9,150 nt of DNA from Candidatus Saccharimonadota bacterium (GTDB taxonomy: Bacteria; Patescibacteriota; Saccharimonadia; Saccharimonadales; Saccharimonadaceae): positions 1 to 9,150 of the forward strand of contig UNSM01000025.1 of the NCBI GenBank assembly GCA_900555425.1, written 5' to 3'. The notes under the pieces were generated by a model, which had not been told where the DNA came from, searched no databases, and saw nothing but the letters and a program-made list of their open reading frames with translations. Positions 5,848 through 9,150 of the stretch are shown in pieces. The translations under genes and the position numbers were made by a program. The first letter of the stretch is position 1. Every line of letters begins with the position of its first letter.

Positions 5848-6928
5848 CGCCCGAACATTAAGGACTAGCACTGGTCGGTACATCGAACGGCTGATTCATT
5901 ATTTGCAGAAAATTGATAATAAAAACGATTATGTTATTCTGCTCAAGCCAAAGGATTTTGATGGTTGGCAACCAAGCAATCCGCGCTTTAAAAAAGTCAT
6001 TTGCCCTTATAAAGAATACACTTTCGCCGAGCAAATCGGCTTTAAAAAACAACTTGAAAGTCTTCATCCAGACTTAGTTCATTTTGCGATGGTTCAGCAG
6101 CCTGTTTGGTACAATTCCAGCCCAGTCGTCACTACGATGCAAGATTTGACTACCGTTAGGTTTAGAAATCCAGATAAAAATCCTGTCGTTTTCTGGATTA
6201 AGCAGCAAATTTATAAATGGGTCAATAAAAAAGTTGCCAAAAAATCTTCGCATATTATTACAATTTCTAACTTCGTAAAAAATGATTTGATTAAATTCAC
6301 CGGCGTAAACCCAGAGAAAATTACTGTAACTTTGGAGTCTGCAGACGAACTGCCAAAAGGTAATAAACCTGTTGATGAGCTAATTGGTAAAAAATTCATT
6401 ATGTATATCGGTAGGCCGACGCCACATAAAAACCTTCGACGACTAATTGACGCGTTTGCCTTGTTGCAGGAAAAATATCCAGATTTAACACTGGCTTTGG
6501 CAGGTAAAAAAGATAGCAATTATGCTCGCCACGAGACATATGTAAATGAGCACGGAATTAAAAACGTCGTGTTTACCGGATTTATATCAGACGAGCAATT
6601 ACGCTGGATGTACGAAAATACGGCAGTTTATTGCTTCCCTTCGCTCAGTGAAGGATTTGGCTTGCCAGGATTAGAGGCAATGTTACACGGCGCGCCAGTC
6701 GCATCGAGTACAGCCACTTGTTTGCCAGAAACCCACGGCAATGCTGCTCACTATTTTGATCCTTTCAGTGTCGAGGATATAGCAAAATCAATTGACGACA
6801 TCTTATCTGACGACAAATTACGCAATGAACTCGTTAAAAAAGGCAAGAAACACGTTAAGACATTTTCATGGCAGCGCATGGCCGAGCAAACTTTGGCTGT
6901 ATATGAAAAATATGGCCGGAAAAGCTGA
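5831..6928 (+). CDS. Family 4 glycosyltransferase (second of the operon)
   Basis: Starting at GTG 5831 the product is 365 residues and begins MKIVIDARTLRTSTGRYIER, the usual opening of this family, where STGR is the acceptor-side loop. An upstream in-frame TTG at 5804 would add nine non-conserved residues and has no ribosome site. The GT-B core continues with HIITISNFVKNDL (141-153), MYIGRPTPHKNLRRLIDAF (191-209), and the donor-site EX7E motif EGFGLPGLE (E274 and E282). LEAMLHGAPVASS and LPETHG follow. It should extend the lipid-linked glycan; rhamnosyl or mannosyl transfer is plausible from the neighbouring rml operon but is inference. It overlaps the preceding gene by 17 bases and is the last gene of the operon. 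It converges on the minus-strand gene at 6931 with two bases between stop codons. Confidence 0.9.
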   Translation: MKIVIDARTLRTSTGRYIERLIHYLQKIDNKNDYVILLKPKDFDGWQPSNPRFKKVICPYKEYTFAEQIGFKKQLESLHPDLVHFAMVQQPVWYNSSPVVTTMQDLTTVRFRNPDKNPVVFWIKQQIYKWVNKKVAKKSSHIITISNFVKNDLIKFTGVNPEKITVTLESADELPKGNKPVDELIGKKFIMYIGRPTPHKNLRRLIDAFALLQEKYPDLTLALAGKKDSNYARHETYVNEHGIKNVVFTGFISDEQLRWMYENTAVYCFPSLSEGFGLPGLEAMLHGAPVASSTATCLPETHGNAAHYFDPFSVEDIAKSIDDILSDDKLRNELVKKGKKHVKTFSWQRMAEQTLAVYEKYGRKS

Positions 6929-6940
6929 TATTAGCTTTCC
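6918..6940. terminator. Hairpin across the convergent gene ends, possible weak bidirectional terminator
   Basis: GGAAAAGCT (6918-6926) and AGCTTTCC (6933-6940) pair with one bulged base around a 6-base loop, spanning both stop codons. No T-run follows directly on either strand (on the minus strand TTTTT appears about 11 bases later). It may separate two converging transcripts but falls short of a standard intrinsic terminator. Confidence 0.35.
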
Positions 6941-7368
6941 TGTCCAGTAGCTTGATTAATTCGAGTAGACGAGTCTGCTTTATTTGAGCCGCCAACTCCA
7001 TAGACCATTTTGATGTTGTACTTTTCGCAAACATCACGCTCTGGAACAACTTCCGGTGCTGATCTATCGCCACCATTTGCAAACACCAATTGACATCCCG
7101 GATATTGCCGAGCGATCATTTCTAAGGTTTCTGTAACCGGAGGATTCTCATCAATAGAAAGCATCACCTGATCCACACCTTTTAATGCTCGCATTAAGCG
7201 GAGTCGATTTTCTTCATTAAGGATAATTTTTCCTTTTTTTAGCAATTGCTGTTTGTCGTTATTCACCACTACAATCAAATAATCACCCATTTTTGCAGCT
7301 GCCTCGATCATATCTAAATGCCCACCGTGCAATGGATTAAAATAGCCGCTAACAATTACAACTTTCAT
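6931..7368 (-). CDS. Cytidylyltransferase-like nucleotidyltransferase (RfaE C-terminal/TagD type)
   Basis: The 145-residue protein has the nucleotidyltransferase signature: GYFNPLHGGHLDMIEAA (8-24) contains the nucleotide-binding HxGH (H14-H17). A NEENRLRLMRAL helix (51-62) follows, then the C-terminal SSTRI (133-137), equivalent to the ISSTxI motif that closes the active site. Length and layout fit single-domain members that make CDP-glycerol, ADP-heptose or related activated alcohols and sugars; it is not a fusion with a kinase. The substrate is not readable. Its placement between two glycan operons, on the opposite strand, suggests it activates a glycan building block, but a cofactor role is possible. 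A strong ribosome site (GAGGAGG, 7374-7380) sits five bases before the ATG. Confidence 0.85.
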   Translation of the reverse strand: MKVVIVSGYFNPLHGGHLDMIEAAAKMGDYLIVVVNNDKQQLLKKGKIILNEENRLRLMRALKGVDQVMLSIDENPPVTETLEMIARQYPGCQLVFANGGDRSAPEVVPERDVCEKYNIKMVYGVGGSNKADSSTRINQATGQES

Positions 7369-7373
7369 AATAT

Positions 7374-7380
7374 CCTCCTC
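7374..7380 (-). promoter_or_regulatory. Strong ribosome binding site of the nucleotidyltransferase gene
   Basis: GAGGAGG on the minus strand lies five bases before the ATG at 7368. It is the strongest Shine-Dalgarno in the window and contrasts with the absence of any such site for the divergent rmlB. Confidence 0.85.
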
Positions 7381-7392
7381 TATAACTTCTCT

Positions 7393-8429
<1,037 letters not shown>

Positions 8430-8431
8430 TT

Positions 8432-8998
8432 ATGTTTGACCCAACTGACTACAATGAACTTACAGTCACCGAGTCGTCAATTCCAGGGTTATTTGTTATT
8501 AAATTACCCGTACATGGCGACAATCGCGGCTGGTTCAAAGAGAATTATCAAAAAGAAAAAATGGAAGCCTTAGGTTTACCATCGTTCAATATCGTACAAA
8601 ACAATATTAGCTTCAATGACAGAACTGGCGCCACTCGTGGACTTCATGCTGAGCCGTGGAACAAATTTATATCAACTGCTAACGGTCGCGTTTTTGGTGC
8701 CTGGTGTGACCTTCGTAAAGGAGATAGCTTCGGCCAAGTTTTCACCCACGAGATTAATCCGGGTACGGCAATTTTCGTCCCTAAAGGCGTAGCTAACGGC
8801 TATCAAACACTTGATGATAATGTCGCATACACATATCTAGTTGACGCTCATTGGTTCCCAGATGCTAAATATACTTTTGTTAATTTATTTGATCCAGAAC
8901 TAAAAATCAACTGGCCAATTGATAAGGATCAAGCAATTATTTCCGAAAAAGATGCCGCGCATCCACTATTAAGTAATGTAATTCCTATGGAGGTATAA
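8432..8998 (+). CDS. rmlC: dTDP-4-dehydrorhamnose 3,5-epimerase-like protein
   Basis: The 188-residue cupin has the RmlC layout: HGDNRGWFKENY (28-39), QNNISFN (56-62), TRGLH with the catalytic histidine H72, K78 as the expected active-site lysine, the phenolic residue near Y133-Y135 in AYTYLV, and SEKDAAHP (D174) as the likely partner of H72. It should invert C3 and C5 of dTDP-4-keto-6-deoxyglucose. Two differences from classical RmlC stand out. RGLHAEPWNK replaces RGLHYQ, and the usual PxGFAHGF reads PKGVANGYQ, with Asn for His. The same variants occur, as I recall, in the epimerase half of actinobacterial RmlC-RmlD fusions, and here the protein ends just where the reductase half would begin. 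The stop codon overlaps the Shine-Dalgarno of rmlD. Confidence 0.9.
   Translation: MFDPTDYNELTVTESSIPGLFVIKLPVHGDNRGWFKENYQKEKMEALGLPSFNIVQNNISFNDRTGATRGLHAEPWNKFISTANGRVFGAWCDLRKGDSFGQVFTHEINPGTAIFVPKGVANGYQTLDDNVAYTYLVDAHWFPDAKYTFVNLFDPELKINWPIDKDQAIISEKDAAHPLLSNVIPMEV
8989..8994 (+). promoter_or_regulatory. Ribosome binding site of rmlD
   Basis: GGAGGT lies eight bases before the ATG at 9003 and is embedded in the last sense codons (Glu-Val) of the rmlC-like gene. The site confirms that rmlD starts as a separate protein. Confidence 0.85.
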
Positions 8999-9002
8999 AA
9001 TT

Positions 9003-9150
9003 ATGGACGATAATAAAATTTTCATTATTGGCGCTAACGGACAACTAGGATTAGCCCTACAAAGACAATACCCTAATGCCAAATCTGCTGACATTGACAC
9101 TCTTGATATCACAGACTTAGAATCAGTTGAGTCTTTCGACTGGTCCAACA
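9003..9150 (+). CDS. rmlD: dTDP-4-dehydrorhamnose reductase, 5' part only
   Basis: The 49 codons before the window edge read KIFIIGANGQLGLALQRQYP near the N-terminus, with the GxxGQLG dinucleotide-binding motif typical of RmlD at about 10-16. DIDTLDITDLESV follows as the second strand and helix. The enzyme reduces the epimerised keto sugar to dTDP-L-rhamnose with NAD(P)H, the last step of the pathway. It starts four bases after the rmlC-like stop, with a strong ribosome site. The remaining sequence lies outside, so intactness cannot be judged. Confidence 0.93.
   Translation, partial: MDDNKIFIIGANGQLGLALQRQYPNAKSADIDTLDITDLESVESFDWSN

Overview
The window is AT-rich, gene-dense bacterial DNA holding cell-surface polysaccharide genes around a small tRNA/regulator block. 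My best guess at the source is a member of the Candidate Phyla Radiation, most likely Candidatus Saccharibacteria (TM7). The reasons are the compact layout with overlapping genes, start codons placed directly behind -10 elements, a LexA-type repressor reduced to its DNA-binding domain, and rhamnose genes whose protein type recalls Actinobacteria, the usual hosts of Saccharibacteria. TGA acts as an ordinary stop in three genes (ends at 3300, 5847 and 6928), which argues against the UGA-recoding relatives Gracilibacteria and Absconditabacteria. The assignment rests on recognition, not on a search.

Left block, minus strand (1-1868). From right to left in the direction of transcription it holds a LexA-type winged-helix protein without a protease domain (1536-1868), a tRNA-Asn(GTT) with its own promoter and terminator (1420-1494), an unrecognised 127-residue protein (941-1324), and a family 2 glycosyltransferase of the polyprenyl-phosphate sugar transferase type that runs off the left edge (1-875).

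Central block, plus strand (1903-6928). Four overlapping genes form one operon: an O-antigen ligase/polymerase-like membrane protein, a polyprenyl-phosphate glycosyl-1-phosphate transferase (the enzyme that starts a lipid-linked glycan), and two family 4 glycosyltransferases. Together they can start, extend and polymerise or attach a glycan. No flippase or ABC exporter is in the window. A minus-strand nucleotidylyltransferase gene (6931-7368) meets this operon head-on with a two-base gap.

Right block, plus strand (7416-9150). An rml operon makes dTDP-L-rhamnose: rmlB, an rmlC-like gene, and the start of rmlD. rmlA is not in the window. The likely product is a donor sugar for the glycosyltransferases of the central block.

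The most interesting signals are non-coding or small-scale. The same -10 hexamer TATACT lies exactly six bases before three operon-leading start codons, consistent with leaderless transcripts. Two of these face each other across a 7-bp inverted repeat beside the LexA-like gene. The polymerase gene carries a 14-bp tandem repeat that could switch its frame and a 29-bp exact direct repeat spaced for an in-frame deletion. The rml operon differs from its neighbours in arginine codon use and looks like a split version of the actinobacterial RmlC-RmlD fusion. I did not find a clearly new biological system.
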